Under the pieces are notes generated by a model. That model did no database searches. It saw only the letters and a list, made by a program, of their open reading frames with translations, and had not been told where the DNA came from. This document shows, piece by piece, positions 1 through 7,464 of a DNA stretch of 64,000 nucleotides (the first letter of the stretch is position 1; each line of letters starts with the position of its first letter). The stretch comes from Aliivibrio wodanis (GTDB lineage: Bacteria; Pseudomonadota; Gammaproteobacteria; Enterobacterales; Vibrionaceae): contig LN554846.1 of the NCBI GenBank assembly GCA_000953695.1, positions 2,232,001-2,296,000 on the forward strand, read 5' to 3'. The translations under genes and the position numbers were made by a program.

Positions 1-305
1 GTGACACTATATGCGTCCGTACCAATGTTCATTCCGGTGCCCAATACAATTTCACGTGCAATGTTTGGTGCTTCTGGCATTTGCACTACTTGCCCAAAGA
101 CAACTTGATCAATCAACTTAGGATCGATATCTGTTTTATCCATCAAGGCTTTCACGGCAAGTTTACCTAGATCTACCGCAGGCGTAGAGATAAAGGCAGT
201 TGATTGCTTAGCAAATGGGGTTCGAATGCCTGAAACAACCGCAATACGATCACCTTGTCGTGTCGTGAGTGGTTGATAGGTCTTTGATAGTTTGGCGTTT
301 GACAT
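1..305 (-). CDS. fadI: 3-ketoacyl-CoA thiolase FadI, 5' part only
   Basis: This is the N-terminal 101 residues of a thiolase; the rest lies beyond the left edge. FadI is the thiolase subunit of the FadIJ beta-oxidation complex and splits 3-ketoacyl-CoA into acetyl-CoA and a shortened acyl-CoA in the cytoplasm. The visible protein begins [20 protein letters not shown] and continues with the thiolase signature region GIRTPFAKQ and [15 protein letters not shown]. The ATG at 303-305 is preceded by AAGGAG at 5-6 bases, which fixes the start. A FadR-like operator lies about 32 bases upstream. Assignment to FadI rather than FadA is from the N-terminal sequence and the fadL neighbours, and is fairly sure. 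Confidence 0.88.
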   Translation of the reverse strand, partial: MSNAKLSKTYQPLTTRQGDRIAVVSGIRTPFAKQSTAFISTPAVDLGKLAVKALMDKTDIDPKLIDQVVFGQVVQMPEAPNIAREIVLGTGMNIGTDAYSV

Positions 306-336
306 CGCATCTCCTTGCGTAAAACACTAGCACCAT

Positions 337-353
337 AAGTGGTCAGACCTGAA
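337..353. promoter_or_regulatory. FadR-like operator at fadI
   Basis: The 17-mer AAGTGGTCAGACCTGAA keeps the core GGTCxGACC of the enterobacterial FadR box and is nearly palindromic. It sits about 32 bases upstream of the fadI start, where a repressor would block transcription until acyl-CoA releases it. Function is inferred from the motif and the gene. Confidence 0.65.
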
Positions 354-529
354 TTGTAACTAACTTGTTAATTATAGGAAGTCCGTTATTGTAGAAGTGT
401 GAGCGGAGAATTATTAATCAATAAAAATTTATTCTCTAAGCAGTAAGCAATGATGAAAGTGGTAAGAAGAGATAGTATTAAAAACAAGTAAAAGAAAGGA
501 TGAAAATGTAACCTGTTGACAATTTTGAT

Positions 530-683
530 AAAAAAAACCACATCAATCGATGTGGTCAGAATAAAAAACAATTAACGAATAGCCAATTGTAAAATCAGTT
601 TCACCTGATAAGGAGAAAGTAAAGTCAGCCTTCAAAAGGAAATGTTATCTTGCTCAACGGGTTGATTGCTCAACCAGATAACG
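530..683 (-). ncRNA. Candidate small RNA upstream of fadI
   Basis: Read on the minus strand, the stretch begins with a stem (GTTATCT paired with AGATAAC, 676-682 and 644-650) enclosing an inner GGTTG/CAACC stem (671-675 and 660-664). A small ATCAG/CTGAT stem follows (605-609 and 594-598). It ends with an intrinsic terminator: ACCACATC, loop AATC, GATGTGGT (537-556), then seven T residues. A TATAGT -10 box (690-695) would start a transcript at about 683, right at the first stem, although no good -35 is visible. No credible open frame lies inside. The terminator is clear; the RNA itself is inferred. It could instead be an attenuated fadI leader from a distal promoter. Confidence 0.45.
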
Positions 684-1065
684 AGATCAACTATAACGTG
701 ATTCTCAATTCATTTATTGAAATAGATCAATTTTATGTTCTTTTACTACTTTTTCATAAAATATATATATCCGTAGAAAACCAACCTAAAAACGAATCAG
801 TCATTACACACCATTAACATTAGAGCCGAATTTACGAAGAAAATCATATATTAATCATTAATTTATATTAACTGCGAACCAAAAGTAGAGCATAGACTCT
901 AAATTTCGCTCATTGAGAAATAAATTTAATCAAAATCAACAAGTTAATAATTAACACTATAATATAAAATATAATAATATATAGAGCTAAAACTCTACAT
1001 TTTATTGTTATATCGTTATTTAAGTGCAAATCACGACCAGATCACGAATTTTAATGAATTTTTAG

Positions 1066-1082
1066 CAGTGGTCGGATTTGTC
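1066..1082. promoter_or_regulatory. FadR-like operator at first fadL
   Basis: CAGTGGTCGGATTTGTC matches the left half of the FadR box (TGGTCGGA) well and the right half loosely. A related GTGGTCGTT lies 24 bases downstream (1090-1106), and a half-site ACGACCAGAT lies upstream (1033-1042). The cluster is about 85-165 bases before the fadL start. Regulatory direction (activation or repression) cannot be told from sequence. Confidence 0.5.
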
Positions 1083-1191
1083 ATCTATGCTGTGGTCGTT
1101 ATTATCTCGCCATCGAGATTTAAGTCTCAACTAAATAAATCTTTTTGATTCATAGGAATTGAAAGGAAATAACACTACATGGAATATCATA

Positions 1192-2424
1192 ATGATGAAC
1201 AAGAAGCGCCTGTTTTCAAAAACACTTCTAGCTGCAACGATTACTCTTGCTACACAGCAAGCGACTGCTGCAGGTTTTCAACTTAACGCACAATCAGCAA
1301 CAGGTTTAGGCCGAGCATTTGCCGGTGATGCAGTAATCGCTGATAACGCATCAGTAATGGCTCGTAACGCTGCCGCTATGGCTCTTTTTGATTCTTCTGA
1401 ATTTTCAGGTGGCGTTAATTATATCAAAACTGATATTGAAGTTAGTGATGCAAAATACAATGGTCAATCTATTGGTGGTGCAGAAAATGGAAGTGGTACT
1501 CCTGTACCAAATATCTATTATGTTCATCGTTTAAATGACCAATGGGCATTTGGTGCTGGTATCTATTCTAACTTTGGTACAACAAATAACTTTGACGATA
1601 GCTTTGGTGGTTCAAATATAGGAATTCCTCCTACAGCTAAACAATTTGGCGGTACTACTGAAATCCAAAGCATCAACTACGCGCTAACAGCTTCATATCG
1701 AATTAATGAACAAATCAGCGTTGGTGGTGGTTTAGATATAGTTCAAGGTAGTGGCACATTAAAACGCCACACAGGTAGTTTAGTAGGAGAAGCCCTTAAT
1801 ATAGAAGCCGATGGTATTGGTCTTGGATGGAACCTTGGCGCTGTTTATGAGTTAGACGAACGTAATCGCTTTGGGTTTGCATATCACTACAGTCCTGAAA
1901 TTGAAGCTGAAGGCGATATGTCTTACGTAGGGGCTGACATTTCTAATGATAAATTATTAATACCTCTTCCAAGCATGGCTGAATTCTCTGGTTATCATGA
2001 AATTAAAGATACTAAATTCGCCGTTCACTACTCAGTGCAGTGGATTGGTTGGAGTGATTTTGATGAATTAAACACATCTGGTGGTACAACACTTAATACT
2101 TATGAGTGGCAAGACGGTATGCATTATGCGATTGGTGGTACTTACTTCCTAAACGAGGCATGGACACTACGTGCAGGCTACATGTACGATACTGCTGCTC
2201 AAGACGAAAAGACATCTATTTCAGTACCAGATTCAGATCGTCAATGGTTCTCTGCAGGCTTTAGCTACCACTTTGAACAAAAACATACCGTTGACTTTGG
2301 TTTCACTTACCTATTAGGTAAAGATGTTTCCGTTACAGAAAGCGATGATTTTGGCCAAACTCTAACAGCAACAACGCATGCAGATGCAATTCTTGCTGGT
2401 GTTCAGTACAGCTACAGTTTCTAA
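1192..2424 (+). CDS. fadL: FadL-family long-chain fatty acid outer-membrane transporter (first copy)
   Basis: Encodes a 410-residue outer-membrane beta-barrel of the FadL/OmpP1/TodX family, which takes up long-chain fatty acids and other hydrophobic compounds. A signal peptide (about residues 1-27, ending QQATAA) is followed by the family's mature N-terminus GFQLNAQSATGLGRAFAGDA, and the chain ends with the aromatic residue typical of barrels (YSYSF). ATG 1192 is chosen because it gives a normal signal peptide and has GGAA seven bases upstream; an in-frame TTG at 1159 would add eleven odd residues. The usual N-P-A triplet after the first conserved segment reads N-A-A here. It has its own terminator at 2451. 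The substrate may differ from that of the second copy. Confidence 0.9.
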   Translation: MMNKKRLFSKTLLAATITLATQQATAAGFQLNAQSATGLGRAFAGDAVIADNASVMARNAAAMALFDSSEFSGGVNYIKTDIEVSDAKYNGQSIGGAENGSGTPVPNIYYVHRLNDQWAFGAGIYSNFGTTNNFDDSFGGSNIGIPPTAKQFGGTTEIQSINYALTASYRINEQISVGGGLDIVQGSGTLKRHTGSLVGEALNIEADGIGLGWNLGAVYELDERNRFGFAYHYSPEIEAEGDMSYVGADISNDKLLIPLPSMAEFSGYHEIKDTKFAVHYSVQWIGWSDFDELNTSGGTTLNTYEWQDGMHYAIGGTYFLNEAWTLRAGYMYDTAAQDEKTSISVPDSDRQWFSAGFSYHFEQKHTVDFGFTYLLGKDVSVTESDDFGQTLTATTHADAILAGVQYSYSF

Positions 2425-2450
2425 GATTCATTCTTAAAAATGTAAATACA

Positions 2451-2477
2451 AAAGGTCAGCACACGCTGGCCTTTTTT
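2451..2477 (+). terminator. Intrinsic terminator after first fadL
   Basis: AAAGGTCAGC, loop ACAC, GCTGGCCTTT with one G-U pair, then a T run, 27 bases after the fadL stop. Confidence 0.85.
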
Positions 2478-2730
2478 GATCTTTAAGAAACAGTATTTAG
2501 AACGCTGCGCAACCCCCTCTAACTCCCCCTTCTATTTACTTTATCGATCTCAATAACTCATCAACCAAGGGGAAGAACCTTCTTTGAAGCTGTTCGTTAA
2601 GCGATCACCTCTGAAACCTGCAAGCGAAGCGATCTGAGCCCTGCTCTTCCTAGCTCCTACTTTTACTAAAATTTGAGCGTACACGCATACCCTCAAATAT
2701 CAATTCAAACCTACACCTGTACGCCCAAAT

Positions 2731-2747
2731 ATCACATCCGACCAGAT
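2731..2747. promoter_or_regulatory. FadR-like operator at second fadL
   Basis: ATCACATCCGACCAGAT on the plus strand reads ATCTGGTCGGATGTGAT on the minus strand, a close match to the FadR box. It is 164 bases before the second fadL start. Binding is inferred. Confidence 0.6.
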
Positions 2748-2910
2748 AAATACAGATATTTTCATTAAAAGTGATATTAATTACAGAAAAAAGCATCTAA
2801 AACACGAATAAATCAATTTTTCATTTGAAGTTTTTGATCTAAAACGTATTATCCACTCAACTTATCACCACAAATTCAGCGAACACTTGAATTTGATTTT
2901 GGAATTAACA

Positions 2911-4197
2911 ATGAATAACAATAAAAATCGTCTTTCTATTGCAGTGGCACTTGGTTTATTAGGATCAGTAACAAGCACAAATACTATGGCTGCAGGCTTT
3001 CAATTGGCAGAGTATTCAGCGACTGGTCTTGGCCGTGCATACGCAGGTGAAGCGGCTATCGCTGATGGCGCTGATGCACAATGGCGTAACGTTGCAATGC
3101 TAACGTACTTAGAAGGCACTCAAGTTTCTGTTGGTGGTATTTATGTAAACCCAAATATTGATGTTGAAGGACAATCGAAATTTTTAGGCCAAGAAATCCA
3201 AACTAAATCAGAAGACTTTGCACACGATGCAATTATTCCTAATCTCTATGTTTCTCACCAAGTAGACGATCAAATCTCTATAGGATTTGCTATTGGTACT
3301 AACTATGGCATGGAAACTGACCTAGGTTCTGATTTTTCTGGTGCGAATCATGGTAACGAAGCGAGTGTAATTACTAAAGAACTCAACGTTAACATGGCTT
3401 ACCAAATCAACCAGAAATTCAGTGTCGGTGGTGGTGTCCGTTATGTTATTGCTGAAGGTAGCTTTGGTGCGATTGCTCCTAAACAGCTAGGACCAATCGC
3501 AGGTACTACATTAAAATATATGGAAGGAACAGATGAAGCATGGGGCTGGCAAGTTGGTACTGCTTGGCAAATCAATGATACAAACCGTATTGGCTTTAGC
3601 TATAAATCAGAAGTTCAATTAGATTTATCTGGTCATGCTAAAGGTCTAGGTTTTGATGCTTATGCACCTCAACCAAGCAGCCAGTATCTTGGTTCTATGG
3701 AATTAGCATTACCGGCAACCGCCGAGTTAGCCAGTTTTCACCAGGTGAATGATAAAATCGCTATTCACGCTAGCTTTAACTGGACAGATTGGAGCAGCTT
3801 TGAAAAATTAGAAGCGCATATCCCATCTCTTAGTGTTCCAAATCAAGAGATTAAACAAGAAAACTGGGAGGATAACTACCGTTTAGCATTTGGTGGTACT
3901 TATACTCTTGATCAAAAAATAACACTACGCTCAGGTATTGCTTATGATACTTCTGCGGTAAGTGAAGAAAATCGTACAGCAACAATCCCTGAAACTGATC
4001 GTTTATGGGTGAGTATGGGTGCAGGCTATGCTTGGTCTGAAAATCTAACTCTAGATGCAGGCTTTACCTACATCTTCGCTAAAGATGCAAAAATGCTTGA
4101 AGATGATACAGCATCAGCACCTTATGGTGGTACTTTCGAAGGCGAAACTACTGGTAATGTGTGGTTAATTGGTGTTCAAGCTAACTACCATTTCTAA
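2911..4197 (+). CDS. fadL: FadL-family long-chain fatty acid outer-membrane transporter (second copy)
   Basis: A 428-residue paralogue of the preceding gene. A signal peptide of about 25 residues (MNNNKNRLSIAVALGLLGSV, ending NTMAA) precedes GFQLAEYSATGLGRAYAGEA, the FadL family N-terminus, and the chain ends YHF as barrels do. The ATG at 2911 with TTTTGGAATT just upstream is preferred to an in-frame TTG at 2887. The family N-P-A triplet reads N-V-A. The two copies differ through most of the barrel, so they are old paralogues rather than a recent duplication. It is followed by its own terminator and converges with mlaA. Confidence 0.9.
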   Translation: MNNNKNRLSIAVALGLLGSVTSTNTMAAGFQLAEYSATGLGRAYAGEAAIADGADAQWRNVAMLTYLEGTQVSVGGIYVNPNIDVEGQSKFLGQEIQTKSEDFAHDAIIPNLYVSHQVDDQISIGFAIGTNYGMETDLGSDFSGANHGNEASVITKELNVNMAYQINQKFSVGGGVRYVIAEGSFGAIAPKQLGPIAGTTLKYMEGTDEAWGWQVGTAWQINDTNRIGFSYKSEVQLDLSGHAKGLGFDAYAPQPSSQYLGSMELALPATAELASFHQVNDKIAIHASFNWTDWSSFEKLEAHIPSLSVPNQEIKQENWEDNYRLAFGGTYTLDQKITLRSGIAYDTSAVSEENRTATIPETDRLWVSMGAGYAWSENLTLDAGFTYIFAKDAKMLEDDTASAPYGGTFEGETTGNVWLIGVQANYHF

Positions 4198-4227
4198 TCA
4201 AGACTGATTAAATAAACCGAATTATCT

Positions 4228-4252
4228 AAGGCCTCTTTATCGAGGCCTTTTT
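4228..4252 (+). terminator. Intrinsic terminator after second fadL
   Basis: AAGGCCTC, loop TTTATC, GAGGCCTT, followed by TTT. It lies between the convergent fadL and mlaA genes; the T run is on the plus-strand side. Confidence 0.85.
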
Positions 4253-4256
4253 GTTT

Positions 4257-5036
4257 CTATTCGTCGATTTCATCTAAATAATCATCAAAATCTTCTTCTG
4301 CTTCTAAATCGATTTTTGGTTCTATTTCTGCTTTAAAGTCTTGGCGTTGTAGATAAACATCACGCGTTAATAAGTATGGATCTGGAGAGGCTTCTAGCAT
4401 TGGCTCTTGTGAAATTAAATCAACACGAGATTCCATACCTTCTAAACCCCATTTACCCAACCCTTGCCAGAAATTAAGGTAAGACAGCGGCATATATAAA
4501 CCATCCACAAAATCACCCGCTTCTCGCAATGTCCAAGGGCCATAACCTGGTAGCATAAAATATGCGCCATTACCGACACCATAATGGCCTAACGCATCAC
4601 TAAAAGACTTCCCACCAGGCTTATCAATATCTGCAGCACTTGCTATATCAATTAATCCAACCAAACCTAGTGTTGTATTTAACCAGAATCGATTAAAGTG
4701 AACTAATGCGACTTCTCCATTTCCCATAATTAAATTATTAATTATACTCGCAGGTTCATCTAAATTCGCTAAAAAATTTGCTATCCCCATACGGATTGGA
4801 GTTGGTGTATAGTCTACATAGGTCATAGAAACAGGACGAACTAAATAAGGGTCTAAAAGATCATAATTCAGATCCCACATAACTCGATTGAAATCTTCAA
4901 AATGATCATCACTATGAGTCTCATCATATTCAATATCAGCTGAATTTATCGTTTCTACTTCATCCTGTTGTGGTGTTTGGGAGCAACCAGTCACCATTAC
5001 CATAAGGACATAAGAGATACATATTCTTTTAAACAC
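4257..5036 (-). CDS. mlaA: Outer-membrane lipoprotein MlaA (VacJ)
   Basis: A 259-residue lipoprotein of the MlaA/VacJ family, the outer-membrane part of the Mla system that removes misplaced phospholipids from the outer leaflet and keeps membrane asymmetry. A lipoprotein signal peptide ends at the lipobox VTGC (Cys18). Family hallmarks follow: FNRVMWDLNYDLLDPYLVRP, the NLDEPASIINNLIMG segment, NTTLGLVGLIDIA, and the GYGPWTLRE region. The C-terminus is very acidic (EEDFDDYLDEIDE). It stands alone, apart from the mlaFEDCB genes that usually sit elsewhere in vibrios. Its position beside fadL genes makes a lipid-trafficking neighbourhood. Confidence 0.93.
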   Translation of the reverse strand: MFKRICISYVLMVMVTGCSQTPQQDEVETINSADIEYDETHSDDHFEDFNRVMWDLNYDLLDPYLVRPVSMTYVDYTPTPIRMGIANFLANLDEPASIINNLIMGNGEVALVHFNRFWLNTTLGLVGLIDIASAADIDKPGGKSFSDALGHYGVGNGAYFMLPGYGPWTLREAGDFVDGLYMPLSYLNFWQGLGKWGLEGMESRVDLISQEPMLEASPDPYLLTRDVYLQRQDFKAEIEPKIDLEAEEDFDDYLDEIDE

Positions 5037-5120
5037 AATACACCTTTATTTTTATCATAAAAATTTCAATTTGAAATAATACTAACTTAAATGATCTCTA
5101 TCTGAATAAATTGTCAGATA

Positions 5121-5158
5121 ATTAAAAACGGGTGGAAGTTAATTCACTTCCACCCGTT
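5121..5158 (-). terminator. Terminator of the ccm operon
   Basis: A perfect 13-bp stem, AACGGGTGGAAGT and ACTTCCACCCGTT with a 6-base loop (5127-5158), followed on the minus strand by a T-rich tail. It lies just beyond the ccmI stop. Confidence 0.85.
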
Positions 5159-5183
5159 AAAGTATGTCCCTTTTTAATTTCTA

Positions 5184-6398
5184 TTAATATTGTTTATCAA
5201 TAGATAAAGTTACCTTTTCACCTAACTTACTGACTGCACTTTCACCGTACCAATCACCATTTTTTGTTGAAACGTTACCATCCTGGTCAATACGAGCTCG
5301 AACAATAAAGTTTGGCATCTCAGACAATTTACGCTGCTCAATCATGTTGTTGTCATCTGACATCATGATTTTTAGCGGGAAACGGCTAAGTGGAACACGA
5401 GCAGCAGCCACTGGCATCGCTGAACCATCAGCAGGATGAATCGACACAATCACCACACCTTGAGAAGGCAATTTAACATTACCGCCCAAATTCACCGTAA
5501 CAGAAACTTGTTTTTCTAAGCTTGCTTCAGGGTTAATCTTAGATTGGGCACGCTCAATACTACGAGTCAACATTTCATAACGAGAGTCATCCGGACCAAT
5601 CAGCATTTGCATTGCTTTCCATGCAGATGCTGCACCTTGATAATCTTGACGCTCAAAGGAATTGAAAGCCAATAAAGAGAGCGCTCTAAGATTTGATGAG
5701 TCACTACGAAGTACTTCTTTAAGCATCTTCTTCGCTCGCTCTGCTTTTGCATCATCACCCGAAAGCATTAATGCTTGCGCATAACCTAATTTGATTTCAA
5801 CATCATTTGGTTTTAACGCATACGCTTTTTTCATTGCTCCTGCTGAAGTATCAATATCGCGATTCATCATACCAATACGACCAAGTAGCAACCAACCCAT
5901 TGAATCTTCAGGCTCATTATGTAATTTAGTACGTAGAGCTAGAGTTAAGTCTCTGGTTTCAGTATCAGTTAGGCCGGCACTTTCAGGATCAAGTAATTGC
6001 TTAGTTAACTCTGGTAAACGTGTGCTAACTTCTTGCCACTTTTCAACTTTATCTAAATTACCAAACTTAAAATATAGACCATAAGTAATCACAATAAAAA
6101 CAATAATAGAAGGCAGAATAAATAATCGTGCATTTAAGTTATCTTGCTGCGCTTTCTCTTTCGCTGGAATATCATCTAGTAAAGATTGCTTTAATTCTGT
6201 GATTAACTCATCTTGGTTATTCACAAGGCCTTCAGCGTCTTCTTCTTTCAGTTCAGCTAAGCGATCTTTATAGAAAGCTTTATTCAATTCATCTCGGCGT
6301 GCTTCATCATCTTGCTCTCTTGCCTTCCATAAAGGAAGAATGATAAATACCACACCAACAAAAATTAGGGCTAAGGTCGAAATCCAAAACAAAGTCAT
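5184..6398 (-). CDS. ccmI: Cytochrome c maturation protein CcmI
   Basis: A 404-residue membrane protein that presents apocytochrome c to the CcmF/H heme ligation complex. It has a first membrane segment at about residues 4-22, a cytoplasmic acidic and charged loop, a second segment at about 91-110 (LFILPSIIVFIVITYGLYF), then a periplasmic domain with tetratricopeptide-like helices (GWLLLGRIGMMNRDIDTSAGAMKKAYALKPNDVE region written in part) and a C-terminal beta domain. In E. coli this is fused to CcmH; here it is a separate gene overlapping the end of ccmH by 4 bases. It is the last gene of the operon. Confidence 0.92.
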   Translation of the reverse strand: MTLFWISTLALIFVGVVFIILPLWKAREQDDEARRDELNKAFYKDRLAELKEEDAEGLVNNQDELITELKQSLLDDIPAKEKAQQDNLNARLFILPSIIVFIVITYGLYFKFGNLDKVEKWQEVSTRLPELTKQLLDPESAGLTDTETRDLTLALRTKLHNEPEDSMGWLLLGRIGMMNRDIDTSAGAMKKAYALKPNDVEIKLGYAQALMLSGDDAKAERAKKMLKEVLRSDSSNLRALSLLAFNSFERQDYQGAASAWKAMQMLIGPDDSRYEMLTRSIERAQSKINPEASLEKQVSVTVNLGGNVKLPSQGVVIVSIHPADGSAMPVAAARVPLSRFPLKIMMSDDNNMIEQRKLSEMPNFIVRARIDQDGNVSTKNGDWYGESAVSKLGEKVTLSIDKQY

Positions 6399-6910
6399 TT
6401 GTTTACCTTCCCATCTTCATTGTTATTCTCATCTAATAGTGCGTTCAAACGATCTTCATGCTCGTTATCCCACTTCTCTGAATTATCTTCTGTGATCACT
6501 TTTGATTTTCGACTACGAAGCACAATAAAACCAAAACCAAATATAAGAACACTCAATGGACCTAACCATAGAATAAGTGTTCCTACCGTTAATGGTGGAT
6601 CGTAAGTTACAAAATTACCATAACGATCAATCATGTAATCGACAATTTGTTCGTCTGATTTTCCCGCTTTGGTCATTTCATACACTTTATGACGCATATC
6701 TTGAGCAAGCTCAGCATTTGAGTCAGCAATGTTGTTGTTCTGGCATTTAGGGCAACGAAGTGTTTGTCCTAATTCTTTAAATTGCTGCTCTTGTTCTGGC
6801 GAATCAAACTTATACAGATCAATGGTTGCGTAACTTGCTTGCACCGCAAAGAAACTCAATGCGATAGCAGCAAAACTACGAAGACCCCATTTACGTAAAC
6901 TACTATTCAT
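6395..6910 (-). CDS. ccmH: Cytochrome c maturation thiol oxidoreductase CcmH
   Basis: A 171-residue periplasmic protein anchored in the inner membrane, which helps reduce the apocytochrome CXXCH thiols before heme attachment. A signal peptide ends near residue 28 (VQASYA), and the family's LRCPKCQNNNIADSNA motif carries the redox pair Cys53 and Cys56. One membrane helix follows at about 108-125. It has the length of a stand-alone CcmH without the CcmI part. The start overlaps the ccmG stop by one base, so the genes are translationally coupled. Confidence 0.93.
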   Translation of the reverse strand: MNSSLRKWGLRSFAAIALSFFAVQASYATIDLYKFDSPEQEQQFKELGQTLRCPKCQNNNIADSNAELAQDMRHKVYEMTKAGKSDEQIVDYMIDRYGNFVTYDPPLTVGTLILWLGPLSVLIFGFGFIVLRSRKSKVITEDNSEKWDNEHEDRLNALLDENNNEDGKVNK

Positions 6911-7461
6911 TATTTAGCCTCCGCAACAAGTTGGTCATACATTGGCTTTAATACTTCATTCCAATTGCGATCATTTACATCACCAACGTGACGATAACGA
7001 ACGATACCATTGCTATCGATTAAGAAGGTTTCAGGTGCGCCATACACACCTAAATCCATGCCTAACATGCCATCACCATCAAACAGAGTTATCAAGTAAG
7101 GGTTGCCAAGCTCTCTTAACCATTGAATTGCACCAGCACGATCATCTTTATAGTTCATACCTATAATTTTAACACCTTGAGTTGCCAGGGTATTTAGGTA
7201 TTTGTGCTCAGCATAACAAGTTGGACACCATGTCGCCCATACGTTTAGCAATAAAGGCTCACCTTTAAAGATACTTTGATCGTACAGCTTGCCTTCTTCC
7301 GCTAAATCTTCTAAGCGGAACTCTGGTACGTGCTTACCTACTAACACTGATTCCAACTTAGTTGGATCATCACCGTTTGAATTACGTGTTAACTGAGTAG
7401 CAAATACGGCAACTAAAATTAAAAACAGAGCTAGAGGCGCAAATAAAAACTTCTTATTCAT
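6910..7461 (-). CDS. ccmG: Thiol:disulfide interchange protein CcmG (DsbE)
   Basis: A 183-residue membrane-anchored thioredoxin-fold protein that keeps apocytochrome c cysteines reduced in the periplasm. Residues 4-22 form the anchor, and the active site WCPTC (Cys79 and Cys82) sits in the LLNVWATWCPTCYAE context expected of CcmG. The cis-proline region is GAPETFLID. Length and motif fit the family. It lies between ccmF and ccmH with three bases to ccmF. Confidence 0.95.
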   Translation of the reverse strand: MNKKFLFAPLALFLILVAVFATQLTRNSNGDDPTKLESVLVGKHVPEFRLEDLAEEGKLYDQSIFKGEPLLLNVWATWCPTCYAEHKYLNTLATQGVKIIGMNYKDDRAGAIQWLRELGNPYLITLFDGDGMLGMDLGVYGAPETFLIDSNGIVRYRHVGDVNDRNWNEVLKPMYDQLVAEAK

Positions 7462-7464
7462 AAT

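Larger units (their letters stand above)
306..1191. other. fadI-fadL intergenic region
   Basis: This 886-base AT-rich stretch separates the divergent fadI and first fadL genes. It holds a FadR-like operator near fadI (337-353), a strong minus-strand terminator hairpin (537-556) that ends a candidate small RNA (530-683), and FadR-like sites near fadL (1066-1082, weaker at 1026-1042 and 1090-1106). A 61-codon minus-strand reading frame at 386-571 contains the terminator hairpin and is not credible as a gene. Between about 720 and 1020 I see only AT-rich sequence. Confidence 0.6.
2425..2910. other. Intergenic region between the two fadL genes
   Basis: This 486-base gap holds the terminator of the first fadL (2451-2477), a C-rich stretch with an AAGGGGAAG counterpart 50-60 bases on (about 2508-2650) that resembles a decayed intergenic repeat, and a FadR-like site at 2731-2747 for the second fadL. 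I see no gene. Confidence 0.55.

Noticed and set aside
386-571. A 61-codon minus-strand frame upstream of fadI
   Set aside because: Low-complexity hydrophobic sequence that spans the terminator hairpin at 537-556; no ribosome site that convinces.
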